A stretch of DNA of 64,000 nt from Hippasteria phrygiana. Taxonomy: Eukaryota > Echinodermata > Asteroidea > Valvatida > Goniasteridae. The stretch is taken from the NCBI GenBank assembly GCA_037893225.1, contig JAZGUH010000695.1, positions 806,001-870,000 on the forward strand. The letters run 5' to 3'. The notes under the pieces were generated by a model. It did no database searches and had not been told where the DNA came from. It saw only the letters and a program-made list of their open reading frames with translations. Position 1 is the first letter of the stretch, and every line of letters begins with the position of its first letter. This document shows, in pieces, positions 39,803-52,984 of the stretch. The position numbers and the translations under genes were made by a program.

Positions 39803-41189
39803 CCAGGGAATTTGACAGGCATGGAGCAATAAATAGAAGGTAATATGCACACAGATGGTGGCCGGGAAGAAAATAAACATTGCGAGGTTTGAATTTTCTC
39901 CACAAGTGTTAACTCTAAGAAGCCGCCGATAATTGCAACATGTAGCGCCAGATCTAAGCTATCCATACATGTCAAAATTACTGAATTTGGTTTATATTTC
40001 ATGCAATTATGAATGAGTAAAGCAAGTCATACCCCAGGGAATTTGACAGGCATGGAGCAATAAATAGACGGTAACATGTACACAGATGTTGGCCGGAAAG
40101 AAAATAAACATTGCGAGGTTTGAATTTTCTCCACAAGTTTTAACTCTAAGAAGCCGCCGATAATTGCAACATGTAGCGCCAGATCTAAGCTATCCATACA
40201 TGTCAAAATTACTGAATTTGGTTGATATTTCATACAATTATGAATGAGTAAAGCAAGTCATACCCTAGGGAATTTGACAGGCATGGAGCAATAAATAGAA
40301 AGTAATATGCACACAGATGTTGGCCGGAAAGAAAATAAACATTGCGAGGTTTGAATTTTCTCCACAAGTTTTAATTCTAAGAAGCCGCCGATAATTGCAA
40401 CATGTAGCGCCAGATCTAAGCTATCCATACATGTCAAAATTACTGAATTTGGTTGATATTTCATGCAATTATGAATGAGTAAAGCAAGTCATACCCTAGG
40501 GAATTTGACAGGCATGGAGCAATAAATAGAAGGTAATATGCACACAGATGTTGGCCGGAAAGAAAATAAACATTGCGAGGTTTGAATTTTCTCCACAAGT
40601 TTTAACTCTAAGAAGCCGCCGATAATTGCAACATGTAGCGCCAGATCTAAGCTATCCATACATGTCAAAATTACTGAATTTGGTTGATATTTCATGCAAT
40701 TATGAATGAGTAAAGCAAGTCATACCCTAGGGAATTTGACAGGCATGGAGCAATAAATAGAAGGTAATATGCACACAGATGTTGGCCGGAAAGAAAATAA
40801 ACATTGCGAGGTTTGAATTTTCTCCACAAGTTTTAACTCTAAGAAGCCGCTGATAATTGCAACATGTAGCGCCAGATCTAAGCTATCCATACATGTCAAA
40901 ATTACTGAATTTGGTTGATATTTCATGCAATTATGAATGAGTAAAGCAAGTCCATACCCCAGGGAATTTGACATGCATGGAGCAATAAATAGACGGTAAC
41001 ATGTACACAGATGTTGGCCGGAAAGAAAATAAACATTGCGAGGTTTGAATTTTCTCCACAAGTTTTAACTCTAAGAAGCCGCCGATAATTGCAACATGTA
41101 GCGCCAGATCTAAGCTATCCATACATGTCAAAATTACTGAATTTGGTTGATATTTCATGCAATTATGAATGAGTAAAGCAAGTCATACC
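39803..41189. repeat. HOR unit 12, 6 monomers (1387 bp)
   Basis: Order: G A/W Ea E E A. The second monomer (40034) is chimeric: class A at offset 68 but with the W-type A201. This shows that W was removed by exchange between A and W. The block with A44 is also missing: E with T125 (40727) follows E directly. C2 in the G monomer distinguishes it from the next unit. Confidence 0.87.
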
Positions 41190-42576
41190 CTAGGGAATTT
41201 GACAGGCATGGAGCAATAAATAGAAGGTAATATGCACACAGATGGTGGCCGGGAAGAAAATAAACATTGCGAGGTTTGAATTTTCTCCACAAGTGTTAAC
41301 TCTAAGAAGCCGCCGATAATTGCAACATGTAGCGCCAGATCTAAGCTATCCATACATGTCAAAATTACTGAATTTGGTTTATATTTCATGCAATTATGAA
41401 TGAGTAAAGCAAGTCATACCCCAGGGAATTTGACAGGCATGGAGCAATAAATAGACGGTAACATGTACACAGATGTTGGCCGGAAAGAAAATAAACATTG
41501 CGAGGTTTGAATTTTCTCCACAAGTTTTAACTCTAAGAAGCCGCCGATAATTGCAACATGTAGCGCCAGATCTAAGCTATCCATACATGTCAAAATTACT
41601 GAATTTGGTTGATATTTCATACAATTATGAATGAGTAAAGCAAGTCATACCCTAGGGAATTTGACAGGCATGGAGCAATAAATAGAAAGTAATATGCACA
41701 CAGATGTTGGCCGGAAAGAAAATAAACATTGCGAGGTTTGAATTTTCTCCACAAGTTTTAATTCTAAGAAGCCGCCGATAATTGCAACATGTAGCGCCAG
41801 ATCTAAGCTATCCATACATGTCAAAATTACTGAATTTGGTTGATATTTCATGCAATTATGAATGAGTAAAGCAAGTCATACCCTAGGGAATTTGACAGGC
41901 ATGGAGCAATAAATAGAAGGTAATATGCACACAGATGTTGGCCGGAAAGAAAATAAACATTGCGAGGTTTGAATTTTCTCCACAAGTTTTAACTCTAAGA
42001 AGCCGCCGATAATTGCAACATGTAGCGCCAGATCTAAGCTATCCATACATGTCAAAATTACTGAATTTGGTTGATATTTCATGCAATTATGAATGAGTAA
42101 AGCAAGTCATACCCTAGGGAATTTGACAGGCATGGAGCAATAAATAGAAGGTAATATGCACACAGATGTTGGCCGGAAAGAAAATAAACATTGCGAGGTT
42201 TGAATTTTCTCCACAAGTTTTAACTCTAAGAAGCCGCTGATAATTGCAACATGTAGCGCCAGATCTAAGCTATCCATACATGTCAAAATTACTGAATTTG
42301 GTTGATATTTCATGCAATTATGAATGAGTAAAGCAAGTCCATACCCCAGGGAATTTGACATGCATGGAGCAATAAATAGACGGTAACATGTACACAGATG
42401 TTGGCCGGAAAGAAAATAAACATTGCGAGGTTTGAATTTTCTCCACAAGTTTTAACTCTAAGAAGCCGCCGATAATTGCAACATGTAGCGCCAGATCTAA
42501 GCTATCCATACATGTCAAAATTACTGAATTTGGTTGATATTTCATGCAATTATGAATGAGTAAAGCAAGTCATACC
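41190..42576. repeat. HOR unit 13, 6 monomers (1387 bp)
   Basis: Tandem copy of unit 12 at offset 1387, including the A/W chimeric monomer (41421), T111 in 41652 and T125 in 42114. The only differences I see are T2 in the first monomer (41190), where unit 12 has C2, and A102-103 in the wider context, where the last A monomer of unit 12 and this one both have the ordinary agttttaac. Confidence 0.86.
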
Positions 42577-44658
42577 CTAGGGAATTTGACAGGCATGGAG
42601 CAATAAATAGAAGGTAATATGCACACAGATGGTGGCCGGGAAGAAAATAAACATTGCGAGGTTTGAATTTTCTCCACAAGTGTTAACTCTAAGAAGCCGC
42701 CGATAATTGCAACATGTAGCGCCAGATCTAAGCTATCCATACATGTCAAAATTACTGAATTTGGTTTATATTTCATGCAATTATGAATGAGTAAAGCAAG
42801 TCATACCCCAGGGAATTTGACAGGCATGGAGCAATAAATAGACGGTAACATGTACACAGATGTTGGCCGGAAAGAAAATAAACATTGCGAGGTTTGAATT
42901 TTCTCCACAAGTTTTAACTCTAAGAAGCCGCCGATAATTGCAACATGTAGCGCCAGATCTAAGCTATCCATACATGTCAAAATTACTGAATTTGGTTGAT
43001 ATTTCATGCAATTATGAATGAGTAAAGCAAGTCCATACCCCAGGGAATTTGACATGCATGGAGCAATAAATAGACGGTAACATGTACACAGATGTTGGCC
43101 GGAAAGTAAATAAACATTGCGAGGTTTGAATTTTCTCCACAAGTTTTAACTCTAAGAAGCCGCCGATAATTGCAACATGTAGCGCCAGATCTAAGCTATC
43201 CATACATGTCAAAATTACTGAATTTGGTTGATATTTCATACAATTATGAATGAGTAAAGCAAGTCATACCCTAGGGAATTTGACAGGCATGGAGCAATAA
43301 ATAGAAAGTAATATGCACACAGATGTTGGCCGGAAAGAAAATAAACATTGCGAGGTTTGAATTTTCTCCACAAGTTTTAATTCTAAGAAGCCGCCGATAA
43401 TTGCAACATGTAGCGCCAGATCTAAGCTATCCATACATGTCAAAATTACTGAATTTGGTTGATATTTCATGCAATTATGAATGAGTAAAGCAAGTCATAC
43501 CCTAGGGAATTTGACAGGCATGGAGCAATAAATAGAAGGTAATATGCACACAGATGTTGGCCGGAAAGAAAATAAACATTGCGAGGTTTGAATTTTCTCC
43601 ACAAGTTTTAACTCTAAGAAGCCGCCGATAATTGCAACATGTAGCGCCAGATCTAAGCTATCCATACATGTCAAAATTACTGAATTTGGTTGATATTTCA
43701 TGCAATTATGAATGAGTAAAGCAAGTCATACCCTAGGGAATTTGACAGGCATGGAGCAATAAATAGAAGGTAATATGCACACAGATGTTGGCCGGAAAGA
43801 AAATAAACATTGCGAGGTTTGAATTTTCTCCACAAGTTTTAACTCTAAGAAGCCGCCGATAATTGCAACATGTAGCGCCAGATCTAAGCTATCCATACAT
43901 GTCAAAATTACTGAATTTGGTTGATATTTCATGCAATTATGAATGAGTAAAGCAAGTCCATACCCCAGGGAATTTGACATGCATGGAGCAATAAATAGAC
44001 GGTAACAAGTACACAGATGTTGGCCGGGAAGAAAATAAACATTGCGAGGTTTGAATTTTCTCCACACGTTTTAACTCTAAGAAGCCGCCGATAATTGCAA
44101 CATGTAGCGCCAGATCTAAGCTATCCATACATGTCAAAATTACTGAATTTGGTTGATATTTCATGCAATTATGAATGAGTAAAGCAAGTCATACCCTAGG
44201 GAATTTGACAGGCATGGAGCAATAAATAGAAGGTAATATGCACACAGATGTTGGCCGGAAAGAAAATAAACATTGCGAGGTTTGAATTTTCTCCACAAGT
44301 TTTAACTCTAAGAAGCCGCTGATAATTGCAACATGTAGCGCCAGATCTAAGCTATCCATACATGTCAAAATTACTGAATTTGGTTGATATTTCATGCAAT
44401 TATGAATGAGTAAAGCAAGTCCATACCCCAGGGAATTTGACATGCATGGAGCAATAAATAGACGGTAACATGTACACAGATGTTGGCCGGAAAGAAAATA
44501 AACATTGCGAGGTTTGAATTTTCTCCACAAAATTTAACTCTAAGAAGCCGCCGATAATTGCAACATGTAGCGCCAGATCTAAGCTATCCATACATGTCAA
44601 AATTACTGAATTTGGTTGATATTTCATGCAATTATGAATGAGTAAAGCAAGTCATACC
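42577..44658. repeat. HOR unit 14, 9 monomers (2082 bp)
   Basis: Matches unit 11 at offset 4856, with all the same markers including A44 plus C103 (43965) and T125 (44196). It opens the first copy of the 24-monomer second-order repeat. Confidence 0.88.
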
Positions 44659-46508
44659 CCAGGGAATTTGACAGGCATGGAGCAATAAATAGAAGGTAAT
44701 ATGCACACAGATGGTGGCCGGGAAGAAAATAAACATTGCGAGGTTTGAATTTTCTCCACAAGTGTTAACTCTAAGAAGCCGCCGATAATTGCAACATGTA
44801 GCGCCAGATCTAAGCTATCCATACATGTCAAAATTACTGAATTTGGTTTATATTTCATGCAATTATGAATGAGTAAAGCAAGTCATACCCCAGGGAATTT
44901 GACAGGCATGGAGCAATAAATAGACGGTAACATGTACACAGATGTTGGCCGGAAAGAAAATAAACATTGCGAGGTTTGAATTTTCTCCACAAGTTTTAAC
45001 TCTAAGAAGCCGCCGATAATTGCAACATGTAGCGCCAGATCTAAGCTATCCATACATGTCAAAATTACTGAATTTGGTTGATATTTCATACAATTATGAA
45101 TGAGTAAAGCAAGTCATACCCTAGGGAATTTGACAGGCATGGAGCAATAAATAGAAAGTAATATGCACACAGATGTTGGCCGGAAAGAAAATAAACATTG
45201 CGAGGTTTGAATTTTCTCCACAAGTTTTAATTCTAAGAAGCCGCCGATAATTGCAACATGTAGCGCCAGATCTAAGCTATCCATACATGTCAAAATTACT
45301 GAATTTGGTTGATATTTCATGCAATTATGAATGAGTAAAGCAAGTCATACCCTAGGGAATTTGACAGGCATGGAGCAATAAATAGAAGGTAATATGCACA
45401 CAGATGTTGGCCGGAAAGAAAATAAACATTGCGAGGTTTGAATTTTCTCCACAAGTTTTAACTCTAAGAAGCCGCCGATAATTGCAACATGTAGCGCCAG
45501 ATCTAAGCTATCCATACATGTCAAAATTACTGAATTTGGTTGATATTTCATGCAATTATGAATGAGTAAAGCAAGTCATACCCTAGGGAATTTGACAGGC
45601 ATGGAGCAATAAATAGAAGGTAATATGCACACAGATGTTGGCCGGAAAGAAAATAAACATTGCGAGGTTTGAATTTTCTCCACAAGTTTTAACTCTAAGA
45701 AGCCGCCGATAATTGCAACATGTAGCGCCAGATCTAAGCTATCCATACATGTCAAAATTACTGAATTTGGTTGATATTTCATGCAATTATGAATGAGTAA
45801 AGCAAGTCCATACCCTAGGGAATTTGACATGCATGGAGCAATAAATAGACGGTAACAAGTACACAGATGTTGGCCGGGAAGAAAATAAACATTGCGAGGT
45901 TTGAATTTTCTCCACAAGTTTTAACTCTAAGAAGCCGCCGATAATTGCAACATGTAGCGCCAGATCTAAGCTATCCATACATGTCAAAATTACTGAATTT
46001 GGTTGATATTTCATGCAATTATGAATGAGTAAAGCAAGTCATACCCTAGGGAATTTGACAGGCATGGAGCAATAAATAGAAGGTAATATGCACACAGATG
46101 TTGGCCGGAAAGAAAATAAACATTGCGAGGTTTGAATTTTCTCCACAAGTTTTAACTCTAAGAAGCCGCTGATAATTGCAACATGTAGCGCCAGATCTAA
46201 GCTATCCATACATGTCAAAATTACTGAATTTGGTTGATATTTCATGCAATTATGAATGAGTAAAGCAAGTCCATACCCCAGGGAATTTGACATGCATGGA
46301 GCAATAAATAGACGGTAACATGTACACAGATGTTGGCCGGAAAGAAAATAAACATTGCGAGGTTTGAATTTTCTCCACAAAATTTAACTCTAAGAAGCCG
46401 CCGATAATTGCAACATGTAGCGCCAGATCTAAGCTATCCATACATGTCAAAATTACTGAATTTGGTTGATATTTCATGCAATTATGAATGAGTAAAGCAA
46501 GTCATACC
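44659..46508. repeat. HOR unit 15, 8 monomers (1850 bp)
   Basis: The nine-monomer unit lacking W. The second monomer (44890) is the A/W chimera with A201. The A44 monomer (45815) has T2 after the extra C and lacks C103, unlike the copy in unit 14. Same form at 50210 and 57149. Confidence 0.88.
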
Positions 46509-47433
46509 CCAGGGAATTTGACAGGCATGGAGCAATAAATAGAAGGTAATATGCACACAGATGGTGGCCGGGAAGAAAATAAACATTGCGAGGTTTGAAT
46601 TTTCTCCACAAGTGTTAACTCTAAGAAGCCGCCGATAATTGCAACATGTAGCGCCAGATCTAAGCTATCCATACATGTCAAAATTACTGAATTTGGTTTA
46701 TATTTCATGCAATTATGAATGAGTAAAGCAAGTCATACCCCAGGGAATTTGACAGGCATGGAGCAATAAATAGAAAGTAATATGCACACAGATGTTGGCC
46801 GGAAAGAAAATAAACATTGCGAGGTTTGAATTTTCTCCACAAGTTTTAACTCTAAGAAGCCGCCGATAATTGCAACATGTAGCGCCAGATCTAAGCTATC
46901 CATACATGTCAAAATTACTGAATTTGGTTGATATTTCATGCAATTATGAATGAGTAAAGCAAGTCATACCCTAGGGAATTTGACAGGCATGGAGCAATAA
47001 ATAGAAGGTAATATGCACACAGATGTTGGCCGGAAAGAAAATAAACATTGCGAGGTTTGAATTTTCTCCACAAGTTTTAACTCTAAGAAGCCGCTGATAA
47101 TTGCAACATGTAGCGCCAGATCTAAGCTATCCATACATGTCAAAATTACTGAATTTGGTTGATATTTCATGCAATTATAAATGAGTAAAGCAAGTCCATA
47201 CCCCAGGGAATTTGACATGCATGGAGCAATAAATAGACGGTAACATGTACACAGATGTTGGCCGGAAAGAAAATAAACATTGCGAGGTTTGAATTTTCTC
47301 CACAAGTTTTAACTCTAAGAAGCCGCCGATAATTGCAACATGTAGCGCCAGATCTAAGCTATCCATACATGTCAAAATTACTGAATTTGGTTGATATTTC
47401 ATGCAATTATGAATGAGTAAAGCAAGTCATACC
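46509..47433. repeat. HOR unit 16, 4 monomers (925 bp)
   Basis: Order: G Ea E A. The Ea monomer (46740) has C2 but lacks T111, so its 3' part probably comes from another class. E (46971) combines T125 with A209 and the extra C. Five monomers of the nine-monomer parent are missing. Same form at 52060. Confidence 0.87.
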
Positions 47434-48127
47434 CTAGGGAATTTGACAGGCATGGAGCAATAAATAGAAGGTAATATGCACACAGATGGTGGCCGGGAAG
47501 AAAATAAACATTGCGAGGTTTGAATTTTCTCCACAAGTGTTAACTCTAAGAAGCCGCCGATAATTGCAACATGTAGCGCCAGATCTAAGCTATCCATACA
47601 TGTCAAAATTACTGAATTTGGTTTATATTTCATGCAATTATGAATGAGTAAAGCAAGTCATACCCCAGGGAATTTGACAGGCATGGAGCAATAAATAGAC
47701 GGTAACATGTACACAGATGTTGGCCGGAAAGAAAATAAACATTGCGAGGTTTGAATTTTCTCCACAAGTTTTAACTCTAAGAAGCCGCCGATAATTGCAA
47801 CATGTAGCGCCAGATCTAAGCTATCCATACATGTCAAAATTACTGAATTTGGTTGATATTTCATGCAATTATGAATGAGTAAAGCAAGTCCATACCCCAG
47901 GGAATTTGACATGCATGGAGCAATAAATAGACGGTAACATGTACACAGATGTTGGCCGGAAAGTAAATAAACATTGCGAGGTTTGAATTTTCTCCACAAG
48001 TTTTAACTCTAAGAAGCCGCCGATAATTGCAACATGTAGCGCCAGATCTAAGCTATCCATACATGTCAAAATTACTGAATTTGGTTGATATTTCATACAA
48101 TTATGAATGAGTAAAGCAAGTCATACC
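47434..48127. repeat. HOR unit 17, 3 monomers (694 bp)
   Basis: Order: G A W (W with A201 at 47897), followed directly by the next G at 48128. It equals the first three monomers of the unit at 52985, so the missing six monomers mark the junction between the two copies of the 5551-bp repeat. Confidence 0.88.
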
Positions 48128-50209
48128 CTAGGGAATTTGACAGGCATGGAGCAATAAATAGAAGGTAATATGCACACAGATGGTGGCCGGGAAGAAAATA
48201 AACATTGCGAGGTTTGAATTTTCTCCACAAGTGTTAACTCTAAGAAGCCGCCGATAATTGCAACATGTAGCGCCAGATCTAAGCTATCCATACATGTCAA
48301 AATTACTGAATTTGGTTTATATTTCATGCAATTATGAATGAGTAAAGCAAGTCATACCCCAGGGAATTTGACAGGCATGGAGCAATAAATAGACGGTAAC
48401 ATGTACACAGATGTTGGCCGGAAAGAAAATAAACATTGCGAGGTTTGAATTTTCTCCACAAGTTTTAACTCTAAGAAGCCGCCGATAATTGCAACATGTA
48501 GCGCCAGATCTAAGCTATCCATACATGTCAAAATTACTGAATTTGGTTGATATTTCATGCAATTATGAATGAGTAAAGCAAGTCCATACCCCAGGGAATT
48601 TGACATGCATGGAGCAATAAATAGACGGTAACATGTACACAGATGTTGGCCGGAAAGTAAATAAACATTGCGAGGTTTGAATTTTCTCCACAAGTTTTAA
48701 CTCTAAGAAGCCGCCGATAATTGCAACATGTAGCGCCAGATCTAAGCTATCCATACATGTCAAAATTACTGAATTTGGTTGATATTTCATACAATTATGA
48801 ATGAGTAAAGCAAGTCATACCCTAGGGAATTTGACAGGCATGGAGCAATAAATAGAAAGTAATATGCACACAGATGTTGGCCGGAAAGAAAATAAACATT
48901 GCGAGGTTTGAATTTTCTCCACAAGTTTTAATTCTAAGAAGCCGCCGATAATTGCAACATGTAGCGCCAGATCTAAGCTATCCATACATGTCAAAATTAC
49001 TGAATTTGGTTGATATTTCATGCAATTATGAATGAGTAAAGCAAGTCATACCCTAGGGAATTTGACAGGCATGGAGCAATAAATAGAAGGTAATATGCAC
49101 ACAGATGTTGGCCGGAAAGAAAATAAACATTGCGAGGTTTGAATTTTCTCCACAAGTTTTAACTCTAAGAAGCCGCCGATAATTGCAACATGTAGCGCCA
49201 GATCTAAGCTATCCATACATGTCAAAATTACTGAATTTGGTTGATATTTCATGCAATTATGAATGAGTAAAGCAAGTCATACCCTAGGGAATTTGACAGG
49301 CATGGAGCAATAAATAGAAGGTAATATGCACACAGATGTTGGCCGGAAAGAAAATAAACATTGCGAGGTTTGAATTTTCTCCACAAGTTTTAACTCTAAG
49401 AAGCCGCCGATAATTGCAACATGTAGCGCCAGATCTAAGCTATCCATACATGTCAAAATTACTGAATTTGGTTGATATTTCATGCAATTATGAATGAGTA
49501 AAGCAAGTCCATACCCCAGGGAATTTGACATGCATGGAGCAATAAATAGACGGTAACAAGTACACAGATGTTGGCCGGGAAGAAAATAAACATTGCGAGG
49601 TTTGAATTTTCTCCACACGTTTTAACTCTAAGAAGCCGCCGATAATTGCAACATGTAGCGCCAGATCTAAGCTATCCATACATGTCAAAATTACTGAATT
49701 TGGTTGATATTTCATGCAATTATGAATGAGTAAAGCAAGTCATACCCTAGGGAATTTGACAGGCATGGAGCAATAAATAGAAGGTAATATGCACACAGAT
49801 GTTGGCCGGAAAGAAAATAAACATTGCGAGGTTTGAATTTTCTCCACAAGTTTTAACTCTAAGAAGCCGCTGATAATTGCAACATGTAGCGCCAGATCTA
49901 AGCTATCCATACATGTCAAAATTACTGAATTTGGTTGATATTTCATGCAATTATGAATGAGTAAAGCAAGTCCATACCCCAGGGAATTTGACATGCATGG
50001 AGCAATAAATAGACGGTAACATGTACACAGATGTTGGCCGGAAAGAAAATAAACATTGCGAGGTTTGAATTTTCTCCACAAAATTTAACTCTAAGAAGCC
50101 GCCGATAATTGCAACATGTAGCGCCAGATCTAAGCTATCCATACATGTCAAAATTACTGAATTTGGTTGATATTTCATGCAATTATGAATGAGTAAAGCA
50201 AGTCATACC
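48128..50209. repeat. HOR unit 18, 9 monomers (2082 bp)
   Basis: Full nine-monomer form with W (48591, A201), Ea (48822, T111), A44 plus C103 (49516) and T125 (49747). Counterpart of unit 14. Confidence 0.88.
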
Positions 50210-52059
50210 CCAGGGAATTTGACAGGCATGGAGCAATAAATAGAAGGTAATATGCACACAGATGGTGGCCGGGAAGAAAATAAACATTGCGAGGTTTGAA
50301 TTTTCTCCACAAGTGTTAACTCTAAGAAGCCGCCGATAATTGCAACATGTAGCGCCAGATCTAAGCTATCCATACATGTCAAAATTACTGAATTTGGTTT
50401 ATATTTCATGCAATTATGAATGAGTAAAGCAAGTCATACCCCAGGGAATTTGACAGGCATGGAGCAATAAATAGACGGTAACATGTACACAGATGTTGGC
50501 CGGAAAGAAAATAAACATTGCGAGGTTTGAATTTTCTCCACAAGTTTTAACTCTAAGAAGCCGCCGATAATTGCAACATGTAGCGCCAGATCTAAGCTAT
50601 CCATACATGTCAAAATTACTGAATTTGGTTGATATTTCATACAATTATGAATGAGTAAAGCAAGTCATACCCTAGGGAATTTGACAGGCATGGAGCAATA
50701 AATAGAAAGTAATATGCACACAGATGTTGGCCGGAAAGAAAATAAACATTGCGAGGTTTGAATTTTCTCCACAAGTTTTAATTCTAAGAAGCCGCCGATA
50801 ATTGCAACATGTAGCGCCAGATCTAAGCTATCCATACATGTCAAAATTACTGAATTTGGTTGATATTTCATGCAATTATGAATGAGTAAAGCAAGTCATA
50901 CCCTAGGGAATTTGACAGGCATGGAGCAATAAATAGAAGGTAATATGCACACAGATGTTGGCCGGAAAGAAAATAAACATTGCGAGGTTTGAATTTTCTC
51001 CACAAGTTTTAACTCTAAGAAGCCGCCGATAATTGCAACATGTAGCGCCAGATCTAAGCTATCCATACATGTCAAAATTACTGAATTTGGTTGATATTTC
51101 ATGCAATTATGAATGAGTAAAGCAAGTCATACCCTAGGGAATTTGACAGGCATGGAGCAATAAATAGAAGGTAATATGCACACAGATGTTGGCCGGAAAG
51201 AAAATAAACATTGCGAGGTTTGAATTTTCTCCACAAGTTTTAACTCTAAGAAGCCGCCGATAATTGCAACATGTAGCGCCAGATCTAAGCTATCCATACA
51301 TGTCAAAATTACTGAATTTGGTTGATATTTCATGCAATTATGAATGAGTAAAGCAAGTCCATACCCTAGGGAATTTGACATGCATGGAGCAATAAATAGA
51401 CGGTAACAAGTACACAGATGTTGGCCGGGAAGAAAATAAACATTGCGAGGTTTGAATTTTCTCCACAAGTTTTAACTCTAAGAAGCCGCCGATAATTGCA
51501 ACATGTAGCGCCAGATCTAAGCTATCCATACATGTCAAAATTACTGAATTTGGTTGATATTTCATGCAATTATGAATGAGTAAAGCAAGTCATACCCTAG
51601 GGAATTTGACAGGCATGGAGCAATAAATAGAAGGTAATATGCACACAGATGTTGGCCGGAAAGAAAATAAACATTGCGAGGTTTGAATTTTCTCCACAAG
51701 TTTTAACTCTAAGAAGCCGCTGATAATTGCAACATGTAGCGCCAGATCTAAGCTATCCATACATGTCAAAATTACTGAATTTGGTTGATATTTCATGCAA
51801 TTATGAATGAGTAAAGCAAGTCCATACCCCAGGGAATTTGACATGCATGGAGCAATAAATAGACGGTAACATGTACACAGATGTTGGCCGGAAAGAAAAT
51901 AAACATTGCGAGGTTTGAATTTTCTCCACAAAATTTAACTCTAAGAAGCCGCCGATAATTGCAACATGTAGCGCCAGATCTAAGCTATCCATACATGTCA
52001 AAATTACTGAATTTGGTTGATATTTCATGCAATTATGAATGAGTAAAGCAAGTCATACC
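50210..52059. repeat. HOR unit 19, 8 monomers (1850 bp)
   Basis: W-deleted form with the A/W chimera at 50441 and the T2 form of the A44 monomer at 51366. Counterpart of unit 15. Confidence 0.88.
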
Positions 52060-52984
52060 CCAGGGAATTTGACAGGCATGGAGCAATAAATAGAAGGTAA
52101 TATGCACACAGATGGTGGCCGGGAAGAAAATAAACATTGCGAGGTTTGAATTTTCTCCACAAGTGTTAACTCTAAGAAGCCGCCGATAATTGCAACATGT
52201 AGCGCCAGATCTAAGCTATCCATACATGTCAAAATTACTGAATTTGGTTTATATTTCATGCAATTATGAATGAGTAAAGCAAGTCATACCCCAGGGAATT
52301 TGACAGGCATGGAGCAATAAATAGAAAGTAATATGCACACAGATGTTGGCCGGAAAGAAAATAAACATTGCGAGGTTTGAATTTTCTCCACAAGTTTTAA
52401 CTCTAAGAAGCCGCCGATAATTGCAACATGTAGCGCCAGATCTAAGCTATCCATACATGTCAAAATTACTGAATTTGGTTGATATTTCATGCAATTATGA
52501 ATGAGTAAAGCAAGTCATACCCTAGGGAATTTGACAGGCATGGAGCAATAAATAGAAGGTAATATGCACACAGATGTTGGCCGGAAAGAAAATAAACATT
52601 GCGAGGTTTGAATTTTCTCCACAAGTTTTAACTCTAAGAAGCCGCTGATAATTGCAACATGTAGCGCCAGATCTAAGCTATCCATACATGTCAAAATTAC
52701 TGAATTTGGTTGATATTTCATGCAATTATAAATGAGTAAAGCAAGTCCATACCCCAGGGAATTTGACATGCATGGAGCAATAAATAGACGGTAACATGTA
52801 CACAGATGTTGGCCGGAAAGAAAATAAACATTGCGAGGTTTGAATTTTCTCCACAAGTTTTAACTCTAAGAAGCCGCCGATAATTGCAACATGTAGCGCC
52901 AGATCTAAGCTATCCATACATGTCAAAATTACTGAATTTGGTTGATATTTCATGCAATTATGAATGAGTAAAGCAAGTCATACC
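52060..52984. repeat. HOR unit 20, 4 monomers (925 bp)
   Basis: G, Ea without T111 (52291), E with T125 and A209 (52522), A (52754). Counterpart of unit 16. Confidence 0.87.

Larger units (their letters stand above)
42577..48127. repeat. Second-order repeat, copy 1 (24 monomers, 5551 bp)
   Basis: Comprises units of 9, 8, 4 and 3 monomers. Every monomer start maps to the adjacent copy at a constant offset of 5551. All diagnostic changes I compared agree, including A44/C103 at 43965, T2 in the A44 monomer at 45815, the Ea form at 46740 and A201 at 47897. It is a repeat of repeats, one level above the HOR. Confidence 0.88.
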
